A stretch of DNA of 10,892 nucleotides from contig CANBSM010000035.1 of assembly GCA_947372155.1 (NCBI GenBank), positions 1 to 10,892 of the forward strand. Direction: 5' to 3'. Below, piece after piece: positions 1 to 6,516 of this stretch (position 1 is the first letter of the stretch; each line of letters begins with the position of its first letter). Origin of the DNA: Burkholderiaceae bacterium (GTDB lineage: Bacteria > Pseudomonadota > Gammaproteobacteria > Burkholderiales > Burkholderiaceae). The translations under genes and the position numbers were made by a program. The notes under the pieces were generated by a model. It saw only the letters and a list, made by a program, of their open reading frames with translations. It was not told where the DNA came from and ran no database searches.

Positions 1-38
1 GCCAGGAGAATGAGGGTTAATTGAAGGACTGACGGCAT
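1..38 (-). CDS. N-terminus of a probable CPA2 cation:proton antiporter (partial, cut by window edge)
   Basis: On the minus strand an ATG at 38-36 opens a frame that stays open to the window edge, giving 12 full codons that read MPSVLQLTLILL and continue out of view. This is a strongly hydrophobic start, as expected for the first membrane helix of a CPA2 (KefB/YbaL-type) monovalent cation:proton antiporter. In Burkholderiales such an antiporter commonly lies divergent from kdsD, which is the main reason for the name. The start codon is only 11 bp from the kdsD ATG. A weak -10-like box TATCAT lies at 55-50. Only a dozen residues are visible, so the family call rests mostly on context; any membrane protein would fit equally well by sequence alone. 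Confidence 0.45.
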   Translation of the reverse strand, partial: MPSVLQLTLILL

Positions 39-43
39 ATACT
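38..43 (+). promoter_or_regulatory. -10 box of a probable leaderless promoter for kdsD
   Basis: TATACT (5 of 6 matches to TATAAT) ends six bases before the kdsD ATG at 50, so transcription would be expected to start on or next to the A of the start codon. No Shine-Dalgarno lies within 15 bases upstream of the ATG and no good -35 is visible. The box touches the start codon of the divergent gene (36-38). Confidence 0.5.
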
Positions 44-49
44 TACTCG

Positions 50-1042
50 ATGATAGCTAAGACTCGTGAACGTACCCTAAAGCTTGCGCGCGACACCCTC
101 ACTATTGAGGCTGCTGCACTGCAAACCATGCGTGATCGCCTTGAGGGCGACAATGCCGATGCCCTCGTCCTGGCGGTTGAGCTTTTACATGGCTGCAAAG
201 GCAGAATCGTGGTCTCCGGAATTGGTAAATCTGGTCATATTGCCCGCAAAATTGCGGCCACCTTTGCCTCAACGGGCTCCCCCGCCTTTTTTGTTCATCC
301 TGCTGAAGCCAGCCATGGCGATCTAGGCATGGTCACCAGGGATGATGTTTTTGTTGCCCTCTCTAATTCTGGTGAGACAGATGAACTTCTCACTATCGTT
401 CCGATTGTGAAACGTACTGGCGCAAAATTGATCGCCCTGACTGGCGCACCAAACTCCTCTCTTGCCAAATTGGCGGATGCACATCTAGATACTAGCGTTG
501 AAAAAGAGGCTTGCCCCTTAAACCTTGCGCCCACAACTAGCACTACCGCAGCATTAGCCATGGGTGATGCACTAGCTGTTGCCTTACTGGATGCCAGAGG
601 TTTTGAAGCCGAAGACTTTATTCGCTCTCATCCCGGTGGCAGACTAGGTCGCAAGCAATTGATGCACGTGAGTGAAGTGATGCGCAGCCTTGTAGACACA
701 CCAAAAATCTCCGTCGATGCATCACTACAAGATGCGTTGTTAGAGATGACATCAAAACGAATGGGTATGGTGGTAATCCTAGATGCCAATCAAAAAGTAT
801 TTGGCATATTGACCGACGGTGACTTGCGCCGTCTCCTCGAAAAGACAACCAATCTCGATGGCATCAAACTAGAGAGTGCAACCACTGCCGATCCGCGCAC
901 CATTCCCGCTGAGTTGCTGGCTGAAGAGGCAATTGAGATGATGGAGAAACATCGCATCAATCATCTAGTAGTAACGGATAACAAAGGCCATTTATTGGGC
1001 GCATTAAATCTGCATGATTTATTTGCAGCCAAAGTCATTTAA
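50..1042 (+). CDS. kdsD: Arabinose 5-phosphate isomerase (KpsF/GutQ family)
   Basis: Cytoplasmic enzyme that converts D-ribulose 5-phosphate to D-arabinose 5-phosphate, the first step towards Kdo for LPS. The 330 residues match the family length. An SIS sugar-isomerase domain covers about residues 40-190, with the GIGKSGH motif at 57-63. Two CBS domains follow at about 205-265 and 275-330. Residues aligning with the E. coli KdsD active site are all present with an offset of one: K60, E112, E153 (in KEAC) and H194 (in SHPGG). It is the first gene of a five-gene envelope operon; kdsC begins 28 bp after its stop. The ATG at 50 is chosen because it gives the standard N-terminus and has a -10 box directly in front. 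No Shine-Dalgarno is seen, which fits a leaderless message. Call is firm. Confidence 0.95.
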   Translation: MIAKTRERTLKLARDTLTIEAAALQTMRDRLEGDNADALVLAVELLHGCKGRIVVSGIGKSGHIARKIAATFASTGSPAFFVHPAEASHGDLGMVTRDDVFVALSNSGETDELLTIVPIVKRTGAKLIALTGAPNSSLAKLADAHLDTSVEKEACPLNLAPTTSTTAALAMGDALAVALLDARGFEAEDFIRSHPGGRLGRKQLMHVSEVMRSLVDTPKISVDASLQDALLEMTSKRMGMVVILDANQKVFGILTDGDLRRLLEKTTNLDGIKLESATTADPRTIPAELLAEEAIEMMEKHRINHLVVTDNKGHLLGALNLHDLFAAKVI

Positions 1043-1070
1043 TTCTTTATTAGTAATCGAGTTTCCCTTT

Positions 1071-1643
1071 ATGCCTAGCGCCTTCAATACCCATAACACT
1101 AACCCCCTAGCGCAATATCCACAAGCCTGGGAGCGTGCAGGTAAGGTGAAGCTCTTGGTGTTAGATGTTGACGGCGTGCTAACGAATGGGCAAGTCTGGA
1201 TTGGCGCAGATGGCAAAGAATCCCTGAAAGCTTTTGATATTCAAGATGGATTGGGTATCAAATTATTGGAGCAATGTGGAATTCAGACCGCAATCATTAC
1301 CGGCAGAAATTCCAAAATGGTTTTGGCGCGCTGTGAAGAGCTCGGCATTAAACATGTTCACATGGGTGTTGAGAACAAAGCAATTGCATTGGCAGAAGTA
1401 GTGAAGTCTTTAGGTCTCAATGTCTCAGACTGCGCTGTAATGGGTGATGATTGGCCAGACATGCAAATGATGAAAAATGCTGGCTTTCGCATTTGTCCCG
1501 CGCAAGGTCACGAAGCTGTTCAAGCATTTTCACATTTGGTGACGACTCGCAGCGGTGGCAATAGCGCTGTTCGCGAAGTATGCGATCTCATTCTCAAAGC
1601 GCAGAATCGCTACGAAGAATTACTCGCCAAGGCTCGCGGCTAA
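1071..1643 (+). CDS. kdsC: Kdo 8-phosphate phosphatase
   Basis: Removes the phosphate from Kdo 8-phosphate to release Kdo for CMP-Kdo synthesis and lipid A decoration. This is a small capless HAD-superfamily phosphatase of 190 residues (E. coli 188). HAD motifs are visible in order: DVDGVLTNG at 32-40 with nucleophile D32 and acid/base D34; ITGR at 76-79; the motif III lysine K103; GDDWPD at 125-130. The C-terminal GGNSAVREV (162-170) is typical of KdsC. The frame is open further upstream to an ATG at 1014, but that start would overlap kdsD and add 19 residues that do not look like KdsC, so the ATG at 1071 is preferred. Only a weak ribosome site (GAG, 9 nt upstream) is seen, so translation probably follows on from kdsD. 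Confidence 0.94.
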   Translation: MPSAFNTHNTNPLAQYPQAWERAGKVKLLVLDVDGVLTNGQVWIGADGKESLKAFDIQDGLGIKLLEQCGIQTAIITGRNSKMVLARCEELGIKHVHMGVENKAIALAEVVKSLGLNVSDCAVMGDDWPDMQMMKNAGFRICPAQGHEAVQAFSHLVTTRSGGNSAVREVCDLILKAQNRYEELLAKARG

Positions 1644-1646
1644 GCA

Positions 1647-2288
1647 ATGCAATTGAATCCTCAGAAAATCAAAATTGGTATTGCGCGCACCCTCTTGCGC
1701 CTGATGCCCTTGATTTTGATGGGAGTGTTGACGCTGGCAACCTTTTGGCTGGTGCAAAGAAATACTCCCCCAGAAAAATCGCAACTAGAACGTGTACGTC
1801 TGCATGAGCCTGATTACACGATTAAAGATGGTGCACTATCTGCTCTCAATGAATTAGGTAATACCAAATATCGAATTTTGGGCGTCAAAGTGACTCACTA
1901 TGATGACGATGCCTCGATCGACATTCTTACCCCTCGCATGCGCTTATTCCAGGCTGAGAAAGCGCCTGTAACCGTTAAATCAGATACCGGACATGTCGAT
2001 GGTGATCTCACTATTTTAGATTTATACGATAACGCCAGCATCTTTCGCCCCGCTCAAGAGGCGACCGCATCACAGCCAGCCACTTTAAGAATGTTAGCCA
2101 GCTCAAGCTATTTCAAGGTGCTGATTAATGATGACATTATTGAAACAGATCGTCCAATTACCCTTGAGCAGGGAATGTCGATCATGAACTCTACCGATGG
2201 CGGCGTGTTTAATAATGTCGAACAAAGCATGGTACTTAGCGGTCAAGTCAAAGGGCGTATCGAGCGCGCACCACGGAGCAATCCATAA
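1647..2288 (+). CDS. lptC: LPS export protein LptC
   Basis: Bitopic inner-membrane protein that takes LPS from the LptB2FG transporter and hands it to LptA in the periplasm. The 213 residues comprise a short basic N-terminus, one membrane helix at about residues 17-36 (rich in L, M, V, ending FWLVQRN) and a periplasmic domain from about 40 onward with the alternating beta-strand pattern of the LptC/OstA fold. Sequence identity to E. coli LptC (191 residues) looks low, as is normal for this protein, so position carries weight: it begins 3 bp after the kdsC stop and ends 1 bp before lptA. The predicted anchor and length leave little doubt. Confidence 0.9.
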   Translation: MQLNPQKIKIGIARTLLRLMPLILMGVLTLATFWLVQRNTPPEKSQLERVRLHEPDYTIKDGALSALNELGNTKYRILGVKVTHYDDDASIDILTPRMRLFQAEKAPVTVKSDTGHVDGDLTILDLYDNASIFRPAQEATASQPATLRMLASSSYFKVLINDDIIETDRPITLEQGMSIMNSTDGGVFNNVEQSMVLSGQVKGRIERAPRSNP

Positions 2289-2289
2289 A

Positions 2290-2862
2290 ATGGTTCGGAT
2301 GAGAAATTTGCTCACATGTTTTACTTTATTCAGTTGCCTTGCGCTTGGACTCCTCACCACTTTTTCAGTGCATGCAGAAAAAGCAGATCAAGATAAGCCT
2401 CTCATCCTGGAAGCAGAACAGGTTTCTGTAAACGACGTTAAACAAGTGTATGACCTGAATGGTCAAGTGCTTCTGATTAAAGGTAGCATCATTGTTACCG
2501 GCGAAGATGGGCATATAGCAGTCGATCCCCAGGGTTATGAATTTGTCGATGTAGTAGGCACACCTGACGCAGTGGCAAGTTTTAGACAACGTCGTGAAGG
2601 GCTTGCGGATGAATTCATGCAAGGTCGCGGCACCCAAGTTACTTATGATGCCAAGACAGAGTTTCTAACGATCACCGGTGACGCCAGCCTCAAGCGCTTG
2701 CTCAATATGCAAATGCTGGATCAATTGAAGGGCTGGAAAATTGAGTACGATGATGTAAAGCAGTACTATCGAGTCACACCCCCAAAAGATGTAAAGCCGG
2801 ATGATTTGCCTTTAGCAAGAGCCCTCCTTTCACCAAGACGAAAAGCAACCCTAGAGAAATGA
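2290..2862 (+). CDS. lptA: LPS transport periplasmic protein LptA
   Basis: Soluble periplasmic protein that bridges LptC and LptD and carries LPS across the periplasm. From the ATG at 2290 it has 190 residues (E. coli 185): a Sec signal peptide with basic start (MVRMRN), hydrophobic core at 7-25 and cleavage after SVHA (A29), then an OstA/LptA domain from about residue 38 ([12 protein letters not shown]). The frame stays open upstream into lptC, but the 2290 start gives a clean signal peptide and has GGAG at 2275-2278, 11 nt upstream; a second ATG at 2299 would be too far from it. The stop overlaps the lptB start (ATGA), so the two are likely translationally coupled. Its four-gene neighbourhood is the classical kdsC-lptC-lptA-lptB order. 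Confidence 0.94.
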   Translation: MVRMRNLLTCFTLFSCLALGLLTTFSVHAEKADQDKPLILEAEQVSVNDVKQVYDLNGQVLLIKGSIIVTGEDGHIAVDPQGYEFVDVVGTPDAVASFRQRREGLADEFMQGRGTQVTYDAKTEFLTITGDASLKRLLNMQMLDQLKGWKIEYDDVKQYYRVTPPKDVKPDDLPLARALLSPRRKATLEK

Positions 2863-3626
2863 CAGCGGATTTAACCCAAATGAATGATGCGCCAACCCTA
2901 AGCGCCCATCACTTACAAAAACGTTATGGTTCTAGAACTGTAGTTCGGGACGTGTCAGTCCAAGTGAGATGCGGTGAGGTCGTTGGATTACTCGGGCCAA
3001 ATGGAGCCGGTAAAACAACCTCGTTCTACATGATTGTTGGCCTGGTTCCGCTCGATGGTGGAAATATTGTTTTAGATGGCGCAGACATTACCCATCTCCC
3101 TATTCATGAACGCGCTCGTATGGGCCTGTCCTATCTGCCACAAGAAGCCTCTGTATTCAGAAAACTGAACGTCGCCGAGAATATCCAGGCCGTGCTAGAA
3201 CTGCAGGTTCAGGGCGGCAAACCCCTCAGCAAAGCGGAGATTGCCAATCGTCTAGACGAACTTTTGGGCGAACTGCAAATTAGCCATCTGCGCAATAACC
3301 CAGCCCTTTCCCTATCGGGCGGTGAACGTAGACGGGTAGAAATTGCGAGAGCGCTAGCTTCCCAGCCAAAATTTATCTTGCTAGATGAACCTTTTGCTGG
3401 CGTTGACCCTATTGCTGTTGGGGAAATTCAGCGAATTGTGCGTTTCCTTCGAGACCGCCAAATTGGGGTACTGATTACCGACCATAATGTTCGTGAAACT
3501 CTGGGCATCTGCGATCACGCCTACATCATCAGCGAAGGTAGCGTATTGGCAGAAGGCAAGCCTGAGCAGATTATTCAGAACGATGCCGTTAGAAGAGTCT
3601 ATCTGGGCGAAAACTTCCGGATGTAA
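2859..3626 (+). CDS. lptB: LPS export ABC transporter ATP-binding protein LptB
   Basis: Cytoplasmic ATPase of the LptB2FG complex that extracts LPS from the inner membrane. The 255 residues show every ABC signature: Walker A GPNGAGKT at 46-53, Q-loop LPQE with Q95, signature LSGGE at 152-156, Walker B FILLDEP at 172-178 with E177, and switch histidine H209 in TDHN. The C-terminal VYLGENFRM is the typical LptB ending (usually YLGxxFR). It starts inside the lptA stop codon (4-bp ATGA overlap), so coupling is expected. An intrinsic terminator begins at its stop codon. In E. coli and most Burkholderiales rpoN follows directly; here it does not. Confidence 0.97.
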   Translation: MTADLTQMNDAPTLSAHHLQKRYGSRTVVRDVSVQVRCGEVVGLLGPNGAGKTTSFYMIVGLVPLDGGNIVLDGADITHLPIHERARMGLSYLPQEASVFRKLNVAENIQAVLELQVQGGKPLSKAEIANRLDELLGELQISHLRNNPALSLSGGERRRVEIARALASQPKFILLDEPFAGVDPIAVGEIQRIVRFLRDRQIGVLITDHNVRETLGICDHAYIISEGSVLAEGKPEQIIQNDAVRRVYLGENFRM

Positions 3627-3649
3627 GCTGGGCAAGGCTCCCAGCTTTT
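3625..3649 (+). terminator. Intrinsic terminator of the kdsD-lptB operon
   Basis: A perfect 8-bp stem (3625-3632 with 3640-3647, AAGCTGGG/CCCAGCTT) with a 7-nt loop is followed by a short T run (3646-3649). The left arm includes the last two bases of the lptB stop codon, so the terminator is packed right against the gene. The T run is short, so read-through into hpf is possible. Confidence 0.7.
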
Positions 3650-3789
3650 AAGTCAATAAAAATTGTATTTCCCTCTTGGTTTTCGGCAAATTCGCTGATA
3701 CGCTGGAGGCTCATGGTTTATTTTCCAAAAAAAACAGCACAGAAAAAGTTTAGGGGCCTGCTGCGCACCCCGGGTATGACTATGCGCAC

Positions 3790-3807
3790 GCATCTATAGC
3801 ATCTATA
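3790..3807 (+). repeat. Tandem 9-mer GCATCTATA x2 in front of hpf
   Basis: Two exact back-to-back copies at 3790-3798 and 3799-3807. They lie just before the hpf ribosome site and create the -10-like boxes there. Either a small local duplication or a two-site operator; nothing in the sequence decides between these. Confidence 0.6.
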
Positions 3808-3808
3808 A

Positions 3809-3814
3809 AAGGAG
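3809..3814 (+). promoter_or_regulatory. Shine-Dalgarno of hpf
   Basis: AAGGAG six bases before the hpf ATG at 3821. It is the only strong, well-spaced ribosome site among the gene starts in the window and it fixes the hpf start. It contrasts with kdsD, ptsN, mutM and the TPR-LolB gene, which have none. Confidence 0.8.
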
Positions 3815-3820
3815 TCGCTA

Positions 3821-4144
3821 ATGAATTTGAAAATTAATAGCCGTCATGTGGAAGTTACCCCTGCCATGCGCTCTCATCTTGAGGCGGGACTAGCCAAAAT
3901 TCGTAAGCACTTCGATCACGTCATTGATGCATCTGCCTTTCTGGTGGTTGATAAGGCCAAAGAGAAGGACCTCCGTCAAAGTGCTGAAATTACTATTCAC
4001 CTTAAGGGGAAGGATTTGTTCGCTGAAGCACATAATGCTGACCTCTATCACGCGATGGATGCAGTGGTTGATAAGTTAGAGCGTCAAGTTGTTAAACACA
4101 AAGAAAAGATCCAAGATCATCATCACGAAAAGCATTTTGAGTGA
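3821..4144 (+). CDS. hpf: Ribosome hibernation promoting factor, short form
   Basis: Binds the small ribosomal subunit in slow growth or starvation, blocking the mRNA/tRNA channel and promoting inactive 100S dimers. The 107 residues fit the short HPF/YfiA family (no C-terminal dimerisation domain as in long HPF). The N-terminal MNLKINSRHVEVTPAM pattern, the basic helix around residues 20-30, the HLKGKDLFAEAHNADLYHAM stretch at 66-85 and the basic, histidine-rich tail are all typical. The start is set by AAGGAG six bases upstream. In E. coli the order is rpoN-hpf-ptsN-rapZ; here hpf follows a 194-bp gap and ptsN begins 33 bp after its stop. It probably has its own promoter. Confidence 0.93.
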   Translation: MNLKINSRHVEVTPAMRSHLEAGLAKIRKHFDHVIDASAFLVVDKAKEKDLRQSAEITIHLKGKDLFAEAHNADLYHAMDAVVDKLERQVVKHKEKIQDHHHEKHFE

Positions 4145-4163
4145 TCTACTGCGTTGGGACACT

Positions 4164-4169
4164 TATAAT
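4164..4169 (+). promoter_or_regulatory. -10 box of a probable leaderless promoter for ptsN
   Basis: A perfect TATAAT in the 33-bp hpf-ptsN gap ends eight bases before the ptsN ATG at 4178, placing the expected transcript start within about two bases of the start codon. No ribosome site is close to the ATG (nearest GGGA is 18 bases away) and no good -35 at 16-18 bp is visible. Confidence 0.55.
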
Positions 4170-4177
4170 CAATTCAC

Positions 4178-4639
4178 ATGAATGCCCTGACCAATCTTTT
4201 TACTCCCGACTGCATTGCATTAGACGTCCCCGCTACAAGCAGGGCTGATGCATTTGCAGCCGCTGGAGAACTATTCTCCAAACAAACAGGAATAGCGGCG
4301 AGCTCCGTTATAGAGTTCCTTAATGCTCGTGAAGATTTAGGCTCTACAGCCCTCGGTGCAGGTGTAGCAATCCCCCATGGTCGAGTGAAAGGCCTAAAGC
4401 AGCCCAGCGCGGCTTTTATGAGACTGCACAAACCAATTGATTTTGCTGCCCCCGATAGTGAAGCAGTTTCTATATTGATTTTCTTATTGGTGCCCGAAAA
4501 AGCCACTCAACAACATTTAGAAATTTTGTCTTCAATTGCTCAGCTATTGTCCGATGCGGATGCTCGCCAGACCTTGTCGACTGCTGTAGACCCCTTAAAA
4601 GTTTGTGAACTCTTACAACACTGGGGTGCAGCAAAATGA
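4178..4639 (+). CDS. ptsN: Nitrogen PTS EIIA component (EIIA-Ntr)
   Basis: Cytoplasmic phosphocarrier that receives phosphate from an HPr-type protein and regulates targets by its phosphorylation state, in other bacteria potassium uptake and nitrogen/carbon balance. The 153 residues form one PTS EIIA type-2 domain. The phosphorylated histidine is H67 in AIPHGRV (64-70), preceded by the conserved [13 protein letters not shown] stretch (48-60). [19 protein letters not shown] (about 99-117) is also standard. The gene lies between hpf and hprK and overlaps hprK by 4 bp (ATGA), so the two are likely translated together. It has its own TATAAT box directly upstream. Confidence 0.94.
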   Translation: MNALTNLFTPDCIALDVPATSRADAFAAAGELFSKQTGIAASSVIEFLNAREDLGSTALGAGVAIPHGRVKGLKQPSAAFMRLHKPIDFAAPDSEAVSILIFLLVPEKATQQHLEILSSIAQLLSDADARQTLSTAVDPLKVCELLQHWGAAK

Positions 4640-5622
4640 CTCAGCCATTACTCCTAGAGGGAGTAACTGCTCAGCAGATTTTTGATGACAACGTTTCAGA
4701 ATTAAAGCTGTCTTGGATCGGTGGCCTTGAAGGTGCCGACCGCACCTTCCCATCTGAGGCTGTCAAAGTAGCAGCGGCTAGCTCAGACTTAGTGGGCCAC
4801 TTAAACCTCATCCACCCAAGCCGTATTCAAATCTTTGGTGAGCAGGAGATTAACTATCACGCAGCTTTGGAGCCAAAACAAAGGCAAGAACAAATTGCTA
4901 GCTTGATCTCTAAGATGCCTCCTTGTGTGATTGTGGCTGATGGCAAGAATGCAGACCCAGACTTGCAACTATTCTGCCAGCGCTCTTCAACACCACTATT
5001 TACAACCGCAATTTCTGCCGCGGAAGTGATTGACCATTTGCGCACTTACTTAACTAAGATTGGTGCGCCTCAAATCACGATGCATGGCGTCTTTATGGAC
5101 ATCCTAGGTTTAGGAGTACTGCTCACTGGTGAATCCGGCCTAGGTAAAAGTGAGTTAGGCCTTGAATTGATTTCTCGTGGACATGGATTGGTAGCAGATG
5201 ATGCGGTTGACTTTGCCCGTCTTGGACCTGATTACATTGAAGGTCGCTGCCCTGTTATCTTGCGCAACCTACTTGAGGTACGTGGATTAGGATTGCTCGA
5301 CATTCGGACGATCTTTGGTGAAACCGCAGTACGTCGCAAATTAAAGCTCCGCTTGAATGTGCAACTTGTTCGTAGAACCGATGGTGAGTTTGAACGTCTA
5401 CCCCTCGAGACTCAACATATTGATGTACTAGGCATTCCAATTCGGACGGTCAAAATTCAGGTGGCCGCAGGTCGCAACTTAGCAGTACTAGTTGAAGCTG
5501 CAGTACGCAATACCATCTTGCAATTGCGTGGCATCGATACCTTAAAAGAATTTATCGAGCGCCAACGTATTCAGATGAATGCAGAATCAGAATCCTCAAA
5601 ATCTCAAGGACGCCTCCTCTAA
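4636..5622 (+). CDS. hprK: HPr kinase/phosphorylase
   Basis: Bifunctional ATP-dependent enzyme that phosphorylates, and dephosphorylates, HPr on a regulatory serine, tying PTS phosphate flow to energy state. The 328 residues have an N-terminal regulatory domain (about 1-135) and a C-terminal P-loop kinase domain. In the latter, H150 (in MHGVFMDI) precedes Walker A GESGLGKS at 165-172, then VADDAVD at 187-193 with the catalytic aspartate region, and the family signature [16 protein letters not shown] at 213-228. Its presence in the ptsN-rapZ cluster is characteristic of betaproteobacteria; enteric bacteria have no HprK. The start lies in the ptsN stop (4-bp overlap), with GGGGTG nine bases upstream. 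rapZ follows after 3 bp. Confidence 0.95.
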   Translation: MTQPLLLEGVTAQQIFDDNVSELKLSWIGGLEGADRTFPSEAVKVAAASSDLVGHLNLIHPSRIQIFGEQEINYHAALEPKQRQEQIASLISKMPPCVIVADGKNADPDLQLFCQRSSTPLFTTAISAAEVIDHLRTYLTKIGAPQITMHGVFMDILGLGVLLTGESGLGKSELGLELISRGHGLVADDAVDFARLGPDYIEGRCPVILRNLLEVRGLGLLDIRTIFGETAVRRKLKLRLNVQLVRRTDGEFERLPLETQHIDVLGIPIRTVKIQVAAGRNLAVLVEAAVRNTILQLRGIDTLKEFIERQRIQMNAESESSKSQGRLL

Positions 5623-5625
5623 GCC

Positions 5626-6516
5626 ATGCAAATTAATCTGATTACCGGAATCTCAGGCTCAGGTAAATCAGTAGCCTTGAGGGCTTTTGAAGATGCAGGC
5701 TATGACTGTGTAGACAATCTTCCTGTCTCGCTTTTAGAAAATCTTATTTCCACTCTTGAAAAAGAAAAGTGTGAGCAAGTTGCGGTTGCCATAGACGCTC
5801 GTCGTGGCCAGTCCATTGCGGATTTGCCATCCATTCTCGAAAACTTACGCATAAATCATCAAGTACGAGTAGTTTTCCTCAATGCTGATACCAATACTTT
5901 GGTGCAACGTTTTTCAGAGACTCGTCGACGACACCCTTTATCTACCAGTGCTAAGCAATCTCAATCGGCAACCTTAATTGAGGCAATTGATAAAGAGCGT
6001 AATTTATTAGAGCCCTTGCGCGCCCAGGCCCACAGCATCGATACCAGCAACCTGCCTGCTCATGCGCTTCGTTCCTGGATTCAGGACCTTCTCAAAGATA
6101 AACCTGTAGGCCTCACCGTTGTTTTTGAATCTTTTGGCTTTAAAAAAGGGGTCCCCAGCGAAGCTGATTTAGTGTTTGATGTGCGCTGCTTACCAAATCC
6201 TCACTATGACAAAGTGCTCAGGCCCCTCACTGGCAATGACAAACCCGTTAAAGAATTTCTGGAAAAAATTCCAGAGGTAATGAGCATGGAATCAGACATC
6301 ACACAATTCATTCACAAGTGGTTGCCCCATTACATTGCTGATGGCCGCAGTTATTTAACAGTAGCCATCGGCTGCACCGGCGGTCAGCATCGCTCCGTCT
6401 ATCTAGTAGGTCGTCTGAGCGAACATTTCCGTGCCCAAAAAGACTTGATTGACTTGCAGCTTAATTTTTTAGATCGCCATCGCGAACTAGATTCAATCCC
6501 TGCAGCAAAATCTTAA
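5626..6516 (+). CDS. rapZ: RNase adapter / P-loop nucleotide-binding protein RapZ
   Basis: In E. coli RapZ binds the small RNA GlmZ and presents it to RNase E, controlling glucosamine 6-phosphate synthase; in other bacteria the role is less clear. The 296 residues (E. coli 284) have an N-terminal P-loop domain with Walker A GISGSGKS at 8-15 and VDNLP at 29-33, and a C-terminal domain with ESFGFKKGVP (168-177), FDVRCLPNPHY (184-194) and the invariant GCTGGQHRSV (249-258). The start follows the hprK stop by 3 bp, so it is probably coupled. The far C-terminus lacks the KRK cluster of the E. coli RNA-binding tail. Its last 56 bases overlap the 3' end of mutY on the other strand. Confidence 0.94.
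   Translation: MQINLITGISGSGKSVALRAFEDAGYDCVDNLPVSLLENLISTLEKEKCEQVAVAIDARRGQSIADLPSILENLRINHQVRVVFLNADTNTLVQRFSETRRRHPLSTSAKQSQSATLIEAIDKERNLLEPLRAQAHSIDTSNLPAHALRSWIQDLLKDKPVGLTVVFESFGFKKGVPSEADLVFDVRCLPNPHYDKVLRPLTGNDKPVKEFLEKIPEVMSMESDITQFIHKWLPHYIADGRSYLTVAIGCTGGQHRSVYLVGRLSEHFRAQKDLIDLQLNFLDRHRELDSIPAAKS

Larger units (their letters stand above)
3650..3820. other. Intergenic stretch between lptB and hpf, where rpoN would be expected
   Basis: No recognisable gene and no visible RpoN remnant. It holds a 28-codon basic frame at 3713-3799 with GGAGG three bases before its ATG, an inverted repeat ATGCG-CA-CGCAT at 3782-3793, a tandem 9-mer at 3790-3807 and the hpf ribosome site. An hpf promoter must lie here if the upstream terminator works. 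Possible -10 boxes are TAGCAT (3797-3802) and TATAAA (3804-3809), neither with a clear -35. Confidence 0.5.

Noticed and set aside
1014..1070. Upstream in-frame ATG extending kdsC by 19 residues
   Set aside because: It would overlap the end of kdsD, and the added residues are not like KdsC N-termini. The ATG at 1071 gives the normal family length.
2197..2289. Upstream in-frame start extending lptA by 31 residues inside lptC
   Set aside because: It would bury the signal peptide behind a non-hydrophobic stretch. The ATG at 2290 gives a clean Sec signal and has GGAG upstream.
3650..3820. Decayed rpoN remnant
   Set aside because: No frame in the gap shows RpoN-like residues, so I call a clean absence rather than a pseudogene.
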